Below, in pieces: positions 23,371 through 35,499 of a stretch of DNA of 64,000 nucleotides. The stretch spans positions 57,348,080 to 57,412,079 of the forward strand of contig NC_082694.2 in the NCBI RefSeq assembly GCF_949987515.2, written 5' to 3'. The translations under genes were made by a program, and so were the position numbers. This DNA comes from Delphinus delphis (taxonomy: Eukaryota; Chordata; Mammalia; Artiodactyla; Delphinidae). Each line of letters starts with the position of its first letter. Position 1 is the stretch's first letter. The notes below the pieces were generated by a model that saw nothing but the letters and a program-made list of their open reading frames with translations, was not told the origin of the DNA and did no database searches.

Positions 23371-23890
23371 TTATAACAGTGGTATTATTATTGCTGCCAT
23401 AAAAAGTTCTGATAAACTTAGAACTTTAAACAATAAGAATATTCTCTTACAGTTCTGGAGTTCGAATTTCCAAAATAAGTATTTGTGGGTAAAATCAGAG
23501 GTGTGCAAGGCTATGTTCTCTAGAGGTTCTAGGGGAAAATCCATTTCCTTACATTTTCCGGATTCTAGAGGTGCCTGCATTCCTTGGCTCATAGCAGCTT
23601 CTTCTATCTTCAAAGCCAGCATTTCCAATATCTCTGAGTCTGACACTCTTTTGCTCCCCTCTTTCACTTATTAAGGGTCCTTGTGATTAGAGTGGGCCCA
23701 CCCAGATAACCCCTTATAATCTCCCCATGTCAAGGTCAGCTGATTTTATCAATTGAAATTCCATCTGTAAATATAATTTTTACTTGACATGTAATATAAC
23801 ATATTCAAGAATTCCAGGGATTAGAACATGGGCATCTTTAGTGGTGATGGAGGGAGGCATTATTCTACCTACCATAATAGTCAATCTGGA
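23371..23890. repeat. Ancient interspersed repeat, family not assigned
   Basis: The stretch resembles a common mammal-wide repeat with the blocks 'cttacagttctggagttcgaa', 'ttctagaggttctaggggaaaa', 'cattccttggctcatagcagc', 'agggtccttgtgattag', 'gggcccacccagataa' and 'gcattattctacctaccata'. I know this block order as repetitive but cannot name the family from memory. The frames 23371-23667 (minus) and 23483-23674 (plus) lie inside it and are incidental. Confidence 0.5.
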
Positions 23891-24369
23891 AAACACTCCT
23901 AATATGGTTACTTCCAATGATGAGCTTCACAACTGGATTCTCTCTAATGTGCACATCCATTGACTTCATTATCTTAACACCTAATGGGAATTTTGGGTTG
24001 GATGTTCTCTTTCATACTTGCTTCCCTATTTCAAGTTTACAGTTCTTTAGTGCCATGATATATTATTATTATCTCTTAATTTAATGGGGCTGATCAACAA
24101 GTATTATATAAACAGAGTATGTGGGCCATATTCTGTTTATTTGATGTTCCTTCTTTTTAATTTTATTGCTGTTGTAATTTTAGTTTCTATGTGGCAAGTC
24201 CATGGTGCTGTAGGCCAAGCAGAACTATTCCATGGCAGGCTGCCTGCCTTTTAGGGACCCCCTAAAGTGACATGGCCCACATCCCCATAATGTAAGCAAC
24301 AGCTAATTCATTTGAAGTGCTTTATTATGCTAACTTTAGGTTTGTGAACAAACATGTCTTGAGTATCCA
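23891..24369. other. Unassigned sequence
   Basis: I see no recognisable gene or repeat. Confidence 0.45.
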
Positions 24370-24550
24370 TTGCATACTGTGTGCTTTATGAGCGATTTTC
24401 CTCTCTCTCTAGGCTACCTTTCATAGATGATGGCAGCTAAGGTTTAGAGATATTAGGGAACTTGGACAAGATCACACAGACAATACACGGTAGAACTGAT
24501 ACTTGAATCTGATTCAGTTTTAGATAATTCCTTAACCAATAATACACTGT
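24370..24550 (-). repeat. MIR SINE
   Basis: Seen from the plus strand, the block 'gaacttggacaagatcacacag' followed by 'acacggtagaactgatacttgaatc' is the complement of the MIR core. Confidence 0.65.
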
Positions 24551-26178
24551 AGCAAAAGCTAAGAAAGGTGGTTTAAAAAACTAATTTTAGTTTTGGGAAG
24601 AATGAAAACAGGAAATAGCAATGTCATGTTAATAAGGGCAATACAGGTTTTAAGGACTGGGTGTTCAACTCTGCGTTTGTGAGAACACTGGGAAGAACTA
24701 AGCATTAAGAGAAAGCCACGAAATTAACTTCATCAACCTACAAAAGAGTAGTATTGGCCTGATGATTGCTCAGATGGCAAACTGCAGGGAGTTCAATGGT
24801 GATAGGAAATGTAGAGAGAGATAAAAAAAATTCAGTGTTAAAATGAAAGCACTGAAGGAAAGGAAAAAGAATGGACAACGAGTAGAATAATGGGGAAAAA
24901 AGCATCTGTTGATGCTATACAAAGAAATGGGAATGGAGTTAAACAGGTATGAAGATTGAACCTTGATTCTACTATTTAGTAGCCATAACTTTTTGACCAT
25001 TGATTTAGTTTGTTTGGGCTATAGTTTCCTATCTGAAAATCAAGGGGAGTCATAACTCAATATTGTTACAAGGATAAAGTACATAATCATTAGATATCAT
25101 TAGTTCTAAAAGATTTAAATAGTGAAAGAAAATGGGCTTGCTGGAAGACAAAGGATAGAGCACTGAGAGACATAGAGAAATAACAGAGAGACATGTTACT
25201 TTTGATGAGACCAAGGGGAATGGAATCTAGAATATAGATAGAAGGATTGACACTCCTGCCAAAGATATACATTGTGTGTATCTTCTTAAATAAATCCAAA
25301 AATAGTATTTTGTAGTGGTGAGACTGAGATACCATGAAAGGAAGTCAAGGTAGGGGAAAAAGTTCCTTTTAGTTGGGTCTTTTTTCAGTTCCCCAGAGTC
25401 TCATTGTCACCATCTTTGCCTATTGCTCTGTATCCCTCTAGTCACTTCTGAATGTCCTGACAAGAAAGAATATAAGACCTTAGAAATGCTTCTCAAATAG
25501 ACAGCACTATTATTAGTTTTTTGCAGCTTGATTAGCTTCCTAGGTTTTCTATATTTATTGGTGGTCCTATACGCAGTGGTGTGAAGATGAAGACTGGCAT
25601 TGGCATTCTTCCCTATGGCAGTGACAATCTGCCAGGAGACTCATGGTCAGTTAGGCTCCTGTCTAGCTACCTATGCTCCCATTCAGAGTGAAAACACCAC
25701 TGCAACAGTGATAGCTTATCTCAAAAGGAAGGTGATTTAATCTAGTCAATATTTGGACTGTAGCCAGAGTAAGCAATGTAGTTCTTTCTTTTATTTTATT
25801 TCATGAGAAATTAGTACAACACAGAAATTGGCAAGACTACTCATTCTATTCTCATATTTAGCCTCATATAATACACCATTATGACTTTCCATTAGAAATT
25901 AGTGCTAGGAAGTCTTTACTAGTCCTGTTGACATCATAAGGTTTCTCTTATCAGGCAAAGACAAAAACAGAGCACACCAGGTTGCTTTTGTTTGTTTGGT
26001 TGGTTTTTGTGTTTTTTCTTAGAAAAAACTCATAACTAAGCAGAACGCTTGACTGCAGTAACAGTTATTTTGGGTTGTTTGTGAGATTTTGTTTTGAAAA
26101 TTCATATGACAATGCTATGTGAAAAAAATAATGTGCGATTATATATACAACATAATTATAACCTAAAAAAAGATACTT
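24551..26178. other. Unassigned sequence
   Basis: No gene or repeat is recognised. The minus frames at 24770-25000 and 25090-25335 translate to hydrophobic, low-complexity residues typical of complemented A-rich DNA. Confidence 0.45.
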
Positions 26179-26190
26179 AGAAAAGAATTA

Positions 26191-27651
26191 AGAGATGAGG
26201 AAGATGGTGGGGTAGGAAGACATGACACTAACCTCCCCCCATGATCACATCAAAAATATATCTACATGTGGAACAATTCTCATGAAAACTAACTGGAAAC
26301 TGAAAAGAACCCTTATAAAACCAAAGGTGCAAGAAAGACCTCCACTTAACCAGGTAGGATGGAAAATAGGCATTGGGTTGATACCTGCACCCCTCAGAGG
26401 TATCTGTAAGGAGGAGGAGGTCCACATGGGCAGATCCCTACCCGGGGGAGTGAGCAAGTCGCACCACAATCTGGACATCCCAGTCCTGTGGTCCTGTGCA
26501 GAGAAGACAGCCCCCTGTTGCCTGCTGGGAAACCCACTTTCAGATAGAAGGACTGGAGAAGCCTAGACTCTAATCCTGAGGAGTGTGCACATGATGGCTT
26601 GCTGACATTCAGAGTGGAGAAAGCCCTTCACTGGGGGCTGCCACCTCACAGCACTTTTTTCTGAGAAGAGGAGAACACCGAGGCCCTGCTCACTCCACTC
26701 CACAGCTTAGCATGTGATCTGGGCAGATACTTGGACAAGCTATGCAGAGAGAGACTAGGACATTTGGGGTATGATCTGGGCAGAGCTGTAGAGGACACTG
26801 GTAGAGCACACATGGGGCAGCATCACAACAGTGCGTGATGGCTAAGCCCTGAATCTCCGGAAGACAGGCCCTGGGAGTGGCCTCCTCTAGATATGCAGAC
26901 AACCAGGAGCAGGAGGGCCATAGTATGGTCCAGGTGGGGCAGTAACAGCCCTCGTCTGCATGCTTAGGAGCATGCAGCAGTTCATCTCCCAGCTTCACCC
27001 ACTTCACACCACAGCTTGGTGCTAGATCTGGGGCAGACAGGTCCTGGGACAAGTCTGCCACAGAAGTACCACAGGTCTCTGGTGATGGCATCACCATCTC
27101 CATTCCTGCAGCCACAGCACCCGTACACTCAGCCCTAGCCTACTCCACACAACAGACTTGCACTAGGTCTAGGATGAACACAGCAGAGAAGGGGACACTT
27201 CTGAGCAGAACCACAGATGCCTACACAGGTGGCACACAGGTCCTCTGTAGCACAGGTGATTGGTTTTAATGCTCACCTCCTTTGGGGAAGAGAATGCACT
27301 TGAGGAAAATGGAGCCTGATCACACCTAACCCTCAGGACTTCTACTCCAACTAATGGGGAGCAGATCCCACCCCTGACAGGGCAATGACAGCACGGAGCA
27401 GAAAGGAAGTCCCATGTCACATCCAGCACAGGCTCCAGATACCACAACACAAACCACACCTCATATTAAAGGGATAACATGCAGCACACCCTGAGGAGAG
27501 ACATGGCTGGCGTCCATAACAAAGCCAGCCCTCTCACTAAAAACCTTGGAAACACACAGTCTACACAGGGAAAGTCCCACATAAAGACACCCTTCCAAGA
27601 CCAGAGTAGATAACTGTTTCTCCTAAATTGATACAGACAAAGTTAAGTAAA
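26191..27651 (+). promoter_or_regulatory. L1 5'UTR (ancestral internal promoter)
   Basis: This relatively GC-rich segment precedes ORF1 in the full-span L1, where L1 elements keep their internal RNA polymerase II promoter. Degenerate repeats of a unit containing 'CCACAGCTT...GATCTGGGGCAGA' occur near 26691, 26999 and 27146. The frames at 26222-26566, 26690-27115 and 27169-27459 are openings in GC-rich DNA and not proteins that I recognise. Confidence 0.65.
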
Positions 27652-28563
27652 ATGAAAAAGCAGAGGAACTATTTCCAACTAAAAGAACAAGAGAAACACC
27701 TGAAAGAACAAATAATAAAACAGACCTCACCAGTGTACTAGACCCTGAGTTCAAAACGGAGGTAATAAAAATACTAAATTATTAAGAAATATTATTGATA
27801 GAAATGTAGGTAACTGGAACAAGGAACTAGAAACTATAAAGAGGAACCAATCAAAAATAAACTATCTAGAAACAATCTAGATGAATCGATCAAAAATAAA
27901 CAATCTAGAAGCAATTAAGTCCAGACTAAAGGACACAGAAGAATGAATAAGTGACATGAAAGACAGAATAATGAAACCCCCCCCAATTAGAACAGCAGCA
28001 GAAAGACAAATGAAGAAAAAAAAATGAAAGCAACATACAACATCTATGGGGTAATATAAAACAGGACAACCTATGCATAATGGGGGCTCCATAAGGAGAA
28101 GAGAGAGAGAAGGGGATCAAAAATGTATTCGAAGAAATTTTGGCTGAAAACTTCCCAAATCTAAAGAAGGAAAAAGATATTCAGTTACAGGAAGAACAGA
28201 GGGTCCCAAAGAAGATGAACCCAAACAGACCCACACCAGGACATATAATAATTAAAATGGCAAAAGTTACAGATAAAGAGAGGTTTCTAAAGGCAGCAAG
28301 AGAAAAACAAAATCAATTACAAGGGAACCCACATAAGGCTATCAGCTGATTTCTCTGCAGGAACTTTGCAGGCCAGAAGGAAGTGGCATGATGTATTGAA
28401 AGTCCTGAAAGGGAAACCCAGCAACCTAGGATACTCTACTCAGTAAGATTATCATTTAGAATAGAAGGAGAGATAAAGAATTTCTCAGATAAGCAAAGAA
28501 TAAAAGAATTCTGCAATACTAAGCCTACCTTAAAAGAAATATTGAGGGGTCTTCTCTGAATAG
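27652..28563 (+). pseudogene. L1 ORF1 pseudogene
   Basis: ORF1 normally encodes an RNA-binding trimeric coiled-coil protein that packages L1 RNA. The start ATG at 27652 gives MKKQRNYFQLKEQ, the typical N-terminal region. The open piece at 28140-28349 carries the C-terminal part (AENFPNLKKEKDIQ, RPTPGHIIIKMAKVTDKERFLKAAREK). Stops and frameshifts before and after it make this a non-functional copy. Confidence 0.82.
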
Positions 28564-29013
28564 AAAAGAAGCAAGAATCTATAGGAAAGGGAAACTCACA
28601 ATAGGAATGGCAAATATATAATGATTGAAGATCACTTAAATAAGCAAGTACATAGATTAAAAAACACTAAAAAATTATAAAAAGCCATTATAACTACAAT
28701 TAACAGTAAAAGGATAAGCATGAAGATATAAAATAGGACATCAAAATTATAAAATGTCAGGGAGGGGAGTATAAAATGTAGATCTTTTAGAATGTGTTTG
28801 AACTTGAATGGCTATCAGCAAGTAGATACAGTTATGGATCAACATACTTGAACTCCATGGTAACCACAAATCGAAAACATACATAAGATTAACAAAATAC
28901 GAAAAACAAAAACATATTACAAAAGAAAATCATCAAAGCACAAAAGGAAAAAAATAGAAGAAACGGATAAAGAAGAACTACAGAAAGAAAAAAACTGGAA
29001 AACAAGGATTAAA

Positions 29014-32000
29014 ATGGAGATAAGTACATACACATCAATGATTACTTTAAATGTCAATGGACTAAATGCTCTGATCAAAAGACATGGAGTGACAGATTGG
29101 ATAAAACATCAAGAACCCAAAATATGCTACCTACAAGAGACTCACGTCAGGGTGAAAGACACACACAGACTGAATGTAATGAGATGAAAAATGATATTTC
29201 ATGCTAAGGCAAATGAGAAGAAAGTGTGAGTAGCAATACTAATATCAGACAAAATAGACTTTAAAACAAAGTCCTAAAGAAAGACAAAGAAGGGCATTAT
29301 ATAATGATAAAGGGATCAATACAAGAAGAGGATACTACACTTATTAACAGATACACATTCAATATAGGAGCACCTAAATATATAAAACAAATACTAATAA
29401 ACAAAAAGGGAGAAATTAAAAATAATACAAAAATAGTAGAAGATTTTAATACCCCACTGATACCAATGTCCAGATCATCAAGACAAGGCATCATCAATAA
29501 GGCAACAGATGTCCTAAAAGACACAACAGACCAGTTAGACTTAATTGATATCTACAGGACATTACATGCAAAAAAAAGCAGAATACAAATTCCTTTCAAG
29601 TGTTCATGAAATATTCTCTAGGATAGACACATACTAGGTAACAAAACAAACCTCCACAAATTTAAGATGACAGAAATTATTTCAAGCATCTTTTCTGACC
29701 ACAATTATATGAAACTGAAATTCAGCCACAAAAAGAAAAATTGGAAAAGAATGGAGACTAAACAACATGCTACTAAAAAATGGGTCAACAATGAAATCAA
29801 AGAAGAAATTAGAAATTACTCTGAGACAGATGAAAATGCAAACACATTACAGAATCTATGGGATACAGTAAAAGCAATTCTACAAGGGAAGTTCATAGTA
29901 GTAGAGGCCTTCCTCAAGAAACAAGAAAGATCTCAAATAAACAACCTCAACTACCACCTAAAAGAATTAGAAAAGGAACAAACAAAACCCAAAGTCACCA
30001 GAAGGAAGGAAATAATAAAGATGAGAGAGGAAATAAATAGAGATTAAAAAATAATGGAAAAGATCAATGAAACCAAGAGCTGTTTTTTTAAAAAGACAAA
30101 CAAAATTGACAAACCTTTAGCCAGGCTCACCAAGAAGAAAACAGAGAGGACCCAAATAAATAAAATGAGAAATGAAATAAGATAAATAACAACAAGTATG
30201 GCAGAAGTACAAAAAATCATAAGAGAATACTATGAACAGTTAAATGTCAAAAAAATGTGGACAATCTAGAAGAAATGAACAAGTTTCTAGAAACACAGAG
30301 CCTGCCAAAACTGAGTCAAGAAGAAACAGACAATTTGAACAGACTGATCACTAAAAGTGAAATAGAGTCTGTAAAACAACAACAACAACTAGAGAAAAAC
30401 AAAACAAAAAAACAAAACAAAAAACCAAGAAACCTCCCTGCAAACAAAAGCCCAGGACCAGAGGACTTCACCGGGGAATTCTACAAAACATACAAAGAAG
30501 AACTTATACCTATTCTTCTGAAACTATTCCATAAAATGGAAGAGAAGGGAACACTCCCAAATTCATCCTATGAAGCCACCATCACCCTCATACCAAAACC
30601 AAAGACACTACAAAAAAAGAGAATTATAGGCCAATATTTTTGATGAATATAGATGCAAAAATTCTCAAAAAAATATTTTGCTTATTAGTAAAAAGTATCA
30701 TACACCATGATGAAGTTGAATTCATTCCAGGGTTGCAAGGATGGTTCAACATATGCAAATCAAGCAATGTGATACACCACATTAACAAAAGGAAAGACAC
30801 AAAACACATGATCATCTCAAGAGAAGGAGAAAAAGCGTTTGACAAAATTCAACACCCATTCATGATAAAACTCTCATCAAAGTTGGGATAGAGGGAATGT
30901 ATTTCAACATAATAAGAACCATTTATTACAAACCAACAGCCAACATAATACACAATGGTGAAAAGCTAGAAGTCTTAGTTCTAAATCCAGGAAAAAGACA
31001 AGGATGCCCAGTCTCACCACTTCTATTCAATTAATTTTGGAAGTCCTAGCCCCAGCAAGCAGCCAAAAAAGTAAAAAATAAAAAATAAAATAAAAGGTAT
31101 CCAAATTGGAAGGGAAGAGGTAAAACTGTCACTATTTGCAGATGACATGATACTCTATATAGAGAACCCTAAAGTGTCCACACAAAAACTGTTAGAAGTA
31201 ATAAATTAATTCAGCAAAGTAGCAGGATGAAAGATTAATATACATAAGTCTGTTCCATTTCTTTATACTAATAATGAAAGAACAGAAAGAGAAAATTTTT
31301 TACAATCTTGTTTAAAATTGTGTCCAAAAAATACCTAGGAATAAACTTAATCAAATAGGTGAAAGACCTACATGCTGAAACCTATAAAACATTGATAAAG
31401 GATATTGAAAATGATTCAAAGAAATAGAAAGATATCCCATGCTCTTGGATTGGAAGGATTAATATTATTAAAATGTCTATACTACCCAAAGAAATCTACA
31501 GATTTAATACAATCCCTATCAAAATCCCCATGATATTTTTCACAGAACTAGAACAAATAATTCTAAAGTTTATATTGAACAATGAAAGGCCCAGAATTAC
31601 CAAAGCAATCCTGAGAAAAAGGAGCAAAGCTGAAGGCACAACCCTTCCAGTCTTCAGACAATATTACAAAGCTACAGTAATCAAAACAGCATGGTATTGG
31701 CACAAAAACAGACATATAGAGCAATGGAATAGAATAGAGAGCCCAGAAATAAACCCATGCAATTAATCTATGACAAAGGAGGTAAGAATAAACAATGGAG
31801 AAAAGGCAGTCTCTTCAACATATGGTGTTGGGAAAGCTGGACAGCCACATGTAAATCAAAGAAATTAGAATACTCTCTCACACTGTATACAAAAATAAAC
31901 TCAAAATGTTTTAAAGACTTAAATTTAAGCCCTGACACCATAAAACTCCTAGAAGAGGAAATAGGCATAACATTCTTGGACATAAATCATGGCAATATTT

Positions 32001-32280
32001 TCTTAGATCAGTCTCCCAAGGCAAAAGAAATAAAAGCAAAAATAAATGGGACCTAAAGGTCCCAGTAAAATTTTTGCACAGCAAAACTTTTTGCACAGCA
32101 AAGGAAATCATCTACAAAATGAAAAGACAACTAATGGAAAGGAAGAAAGTGCCCATCAACAGACAATTGGCTTGAGAATAAGGGGTATATGTATATAATG
32201 GAATATTATTCAGCCATAGAAAGAATAAAATATCAGATTTGCAGCAACATGGATGGACCTAGAGAATACTATACTTAGTG
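29014..32280 (+). pseudogene. L1 ORF2 pseudogene (endonuclease and reverse transcriptase)
   Basis: ORF2 encodes an apurinic-type endonuclease followed by a reverse transcriptase. The start at 29014 gives MEISTYTSMITLNVNGLNA, the conserved endonuclease N-terminus, with YLQETH (catalytic Glu) soon after. The open piece at 29304-29609 retains NTPLIPM. 30257-30643 holds the linker with '[14 protein letters not shown]'. 31126-31160 holds the RT core [11 protein letters not shown]. 31473-31766 and 31757-32056 hold the late ORF2 region. Many stops, frameshifts and a ~0.5-kb deletion near 32127-32145 disable it. Confidence 0.88.
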
Positions 32281-32653
32281 AAGTAAGTAAGACAGAGAAA
32301 GACAAATGTTATGTGATATCAATTATATGTGGAATCTAAAAATAATACTAATGAATCTATATATAAAACAGAAACAGACAGACATAGAAAACAAACTTAT
32401 GCTTACCAAAGGGAAGAAGGAGAGAAGGAGGGACAAATTAGGAGCATGGGATTAATAGATACAAACTCCTGTGCATAAAATAGATAAGCAACACAGATTT
32501 ACTGTAGAGCACAGGGAACTATATTCAATATCTTGTAATAACCTATACTTAAATATAATCTGAAAAAAATAACTGAATCACTTTGCTGTATACCTGCAAC
32601 TAACACAATATTGCAAATCAACTATACTTCAATTTCAAAAAAGAAAAGAATTA

Positions 32654-33300
32654 GAAGGAATCAGCAAAATATTGACAAGGGTTATGCTTGAATCATGGGA
32701 TAATAGGTATATTTTTCTTCTTTCTGCTTTTATTGGATAATTTGAGTATTTTTACCTTTAGTATAAAATAAAAAGAATTCTATAAGACTTCAAATTTTCC
32801 TTATCATAGTTTAATTTACACCATTTCCTTCACTTGTTTTGTTGGTTTTCTTTGCCCTCTCAAATGATCATTCTTTGAAAACTAGCAGGAGATAAATTAT
32901 ATTTTAAAAACACAAAATATCTTATGTATACACTTTTCTATAAATCAAATATATGTGTAATTTACTTTTCTTTTAATATTTTCCTGTAAGTTGGTTGTAA
33001 TTTTAAAGGATCTGTCACACTGAGTTTGATGATTCTGAGGAGCAAAATAATAAAAGGCAAAGTGATCAGACAGAAATCGAAGCACAGACACCACAAAAAT
33101 CTAGTTGGAGAAGGTTTAAGTACTAGATAACCCAGTCTGTGATATTTGTGCTATTTACAACTTTTATTTAAAAAACAAAAATGTAACAGTAGGGCAGCAT
33201 CCTAGGAAATCAGAGTATTGCCATTTAAGTGTTGTGATTTTAGGGCAAGAGAAGACTACCTTCCTGTCTTAGCTTCTCTTCTGGTTTGCTCTACTGATTG

Positions 33301-33302
<2 letters not shown>
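32654..33302. other. Unassigned sequence
   Basis: No gene or repeat is recognised between the L1 and the microsatellite. Confidence 0.45.
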
Positions 33303-33362
<60 letters not shown>

Positions 33363-33433
33363 AAAGAAGAAGAGAGGTGATGAAGGGAAGAGGGTGGGGG
33401 GGAGGAGAGAGAAGCGGGGAAGAAGAGAGGAGA
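33303..33433. repeat. Compound GT/GA microsatellite and polypurine tract
   Basis: A (GT)18 run at 33303-33338 passes into (GA)n at 33339-33361 and then an almost pure purine tract (GAAAAGAAGAAGAGAGG and so on) to about 33433. GT runs can adopt Z-DNA and polypurine mirror tracts can form triplexes. The length is likely polymorphic. Confidence 0.95.
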
Positions 33434-33960
33434 AAATCTTGCAGGCTTTCACTTAGTTGAAACAGTGAAGAGTCATATAATTTTAAGGAAACAAAGGCAA
33501 GGGATTTTACACTGAGGGAAAAAATGTTATTAAGAAATGACTTTTGTTGGCTTTCCCCTTCTATATTTTAAAAAATAACTTGTCAGTGTTCTAAGAATTG
33601 ATTATAGCTGCAAGAAAATACTTGCAACTATATCAAGAGTTGAGTGGTTTTGTGGGAAATATTCTGAATAAAATGAGTCAGATTGGATTTGCATGTGAGT
33701 ATGAAAGTCTTGGCATTGAATAGCATGCTGATTTTGTCTTCCAATGTAATGTATGTTATTTCCCATTTGATGTTATTGGTAGATTTAAAGAACATTACAT
33801 TGATGTCCTTTTTCAAGGCGGTAAAAATATTGACTAGGAAAGGGTTCTTATATTTCCATATGAAATTTTCTTTTAGGTTTACAATCAAATTTGTCCTCAG
33901 TTGATCTCTTTGTCAACCGATTATTAATATTTCTAAGTATACAATCATTGACCCCCTTGA
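33434..33960. other. Unassigned sequence
   Basis: No gene is recognised. Overlapping frames on both strands at 33628-33904 show no supporting signature. Confidence 0.45.
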
Positions 33961-34300
33961 ACATTTTGTAGCTGTTATAGCATTACTGAGTTCCTACTGT
34001 GTTTATGATATTTCACTAGAAGAACATATATGTATATCTTAAATAATATTTTTTTCTGATAAATGTTATATGACAGGAACAAATTTAGAAGTATTGAAAA
34101 CCAGGATAGGAAGAAACATCTTTTATCTTACTTGATCCAGGGAAGTAAATATTTGAGTTGAGTCTTGAAGACTGGGTGGTTCTAGGTAAGTACAAATAAA
34201 GGAGTGAACATTTGAGAAAAAGGAATGCATCTGCAAAATACTGAGATAGTAGAATACAAGACACATGTAGAAAGTTTCAGTTTATACAAGGAAAACTGGC
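33961..34300 (+). repeat. LINE-2 fragment
   Basis: The blocks 'ctgagttcctactgtgttta', then 'tgagttgagtcttgaagactgg', then 'gaatgcatctgcaaaatac' follow the order of the L2 3' region. It is diverged. Confidence 0.55.
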
Positions 34301-34577
34301 TAAATTTTACAAGATCAGTTAGTAAATAAACAGCTAGTCTTGGGATTGTTTGCCTTAAATATAAACCCATAAATTTTCCCTTTGCTATGCTGCCTCTCTT
34401 CTGTTGACTCTTTACAAAGAAAAGAGGTACTCAAGCAATGTGGCACTTAGAGACATTATTCTAGGTATGCTATGCAGAACAGATTGTAAGAGAAAGGCCC
34501 TAACAAGCTCTGGCAATGGTTTACACACGGAGGAGTGGTTTTTAGCCATTTATTTGAACACCACCTATCCTCTCTAC

Positions 34578-35499
34578 CAAGGTATTATTATTATTATTTT
34601 TTGCATGCACACAGCTATTTTATTTATTTATTTTTAAACATCTTTATTGGAGTATAATTGCTTTACAATGGTGTGTTAGTTTCTGCTTTATAACAAAGTG
34701 AATCAGCTATACATATACATATATCACCATATCTCTTCCCTCTTGCATCTCCCTCCCTCCCACCCTCCCTATCTCACCCCTCTAGGTGGTCACAAAGCAG
34801 CAAGCTGATCTCCCTGTGCTATGTGGCTGCTTCCCACTAGCTATCTATTTTACATTTGGTAGTGTATATAAGTCCATGCCACTCTCTCACTTTGTCCCAG
34901 CTTACCCTTTCTCCTCCCCGTGTCCTCAGGTCCATTCTCTAGTAGGACTGCAACTTTATTCCCATCCTGCCCCTAGGTTCTTCATAACCATTTTTTTTTT
35001 TTTTTTAGATTCCATATATATGTGTTAGCATACGGATTTGTTTTTCTCTTTCTGACTTACTTCACTCTGTATGACACACTCTAGGTCCATCCACCTCACT
35101 ACAAATAACTCAATTTCGTTTCTTTTTATGGCTGAGTAATATTCCATTGTATATATGAATGGATAAAGACATCTTCTTTATCCATTCATCTGTCAGTGGA
35201 CACTTAGGTTGCTTCCATGTCCTGGCTATTGTAAATAGAGCTGCAATGAACATTGTGGTACATGACTATTTTTGAATTATGGTTTTCTCAGAGTATATGC
35301 CCAGTAGTGGGATTGCTGGGTCGTATGGTAGTTCTCTTTTTAGTTTTTTAAGGAACCTCCATACTGTTCTCCATAGTGGCTGTATCAATTTACATTCCCA
35401 CCAACAGTGTAAGAGGGTTCCCTTTTCTGCACACCCTCTCCAGCATTTATTGTTTGTAGATTTTTTGATGATGGCCATTCTGACAAGGTATTATTATTA
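34578..35499 (-). mobile_element. L1, 5'-truncated, with 16-bp target duplications
   Basis: A minus-strand insertion of the younger L1 type: the 3' end of ORF2 (35266-35478, with [17 protein letters not shown] and [16 protein letters not shown]) and the 3'UTR down to about 34631. It is flanked by perfect CAAGGTATTATTATTA duplications (34578-34593 and 35484-35499). Between the L1 3' terminus and the duplication lie about 35 bp (34595-34630) holding a unique stretch plus a second short A-run on the minus strand, possibly transduced sequence. Confidence 0.93.

Larger units (their letters stand above)
26191..32641 (+). mobile_element. Full-span LINE-1, degenerate
   Basis: The element is about 6.45 kb and runs from a 5' start resembling GAGGAAGATGGTGGGGTAGG to an A-rich tail. 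Direct repeats AGAAAAGAATTA flank it (26179-26190 and 32642-32653). Parts in order: 5'UTR (26191-27651), ORF1 remnant (about 27652-28563), a ~450-bp spacer, ORF2 remnant (29014 to about 32280) and 3'UTR. Both ORFs carry many stops and frameshifts. Compared with the L1 at 44360, about 0.5 kb of late ORF2 is deleted near 32127-32145. Long inter-ORF spacing and divergence indicate an older L1 lineage than the 44360 copy. Confidence 0.9.

Noticed and set aside
26690..27115. 141-aa minus frame
   Set aside because: It lies antisense in the GC-rich L1 5'UTR, and no known protein is recognised.
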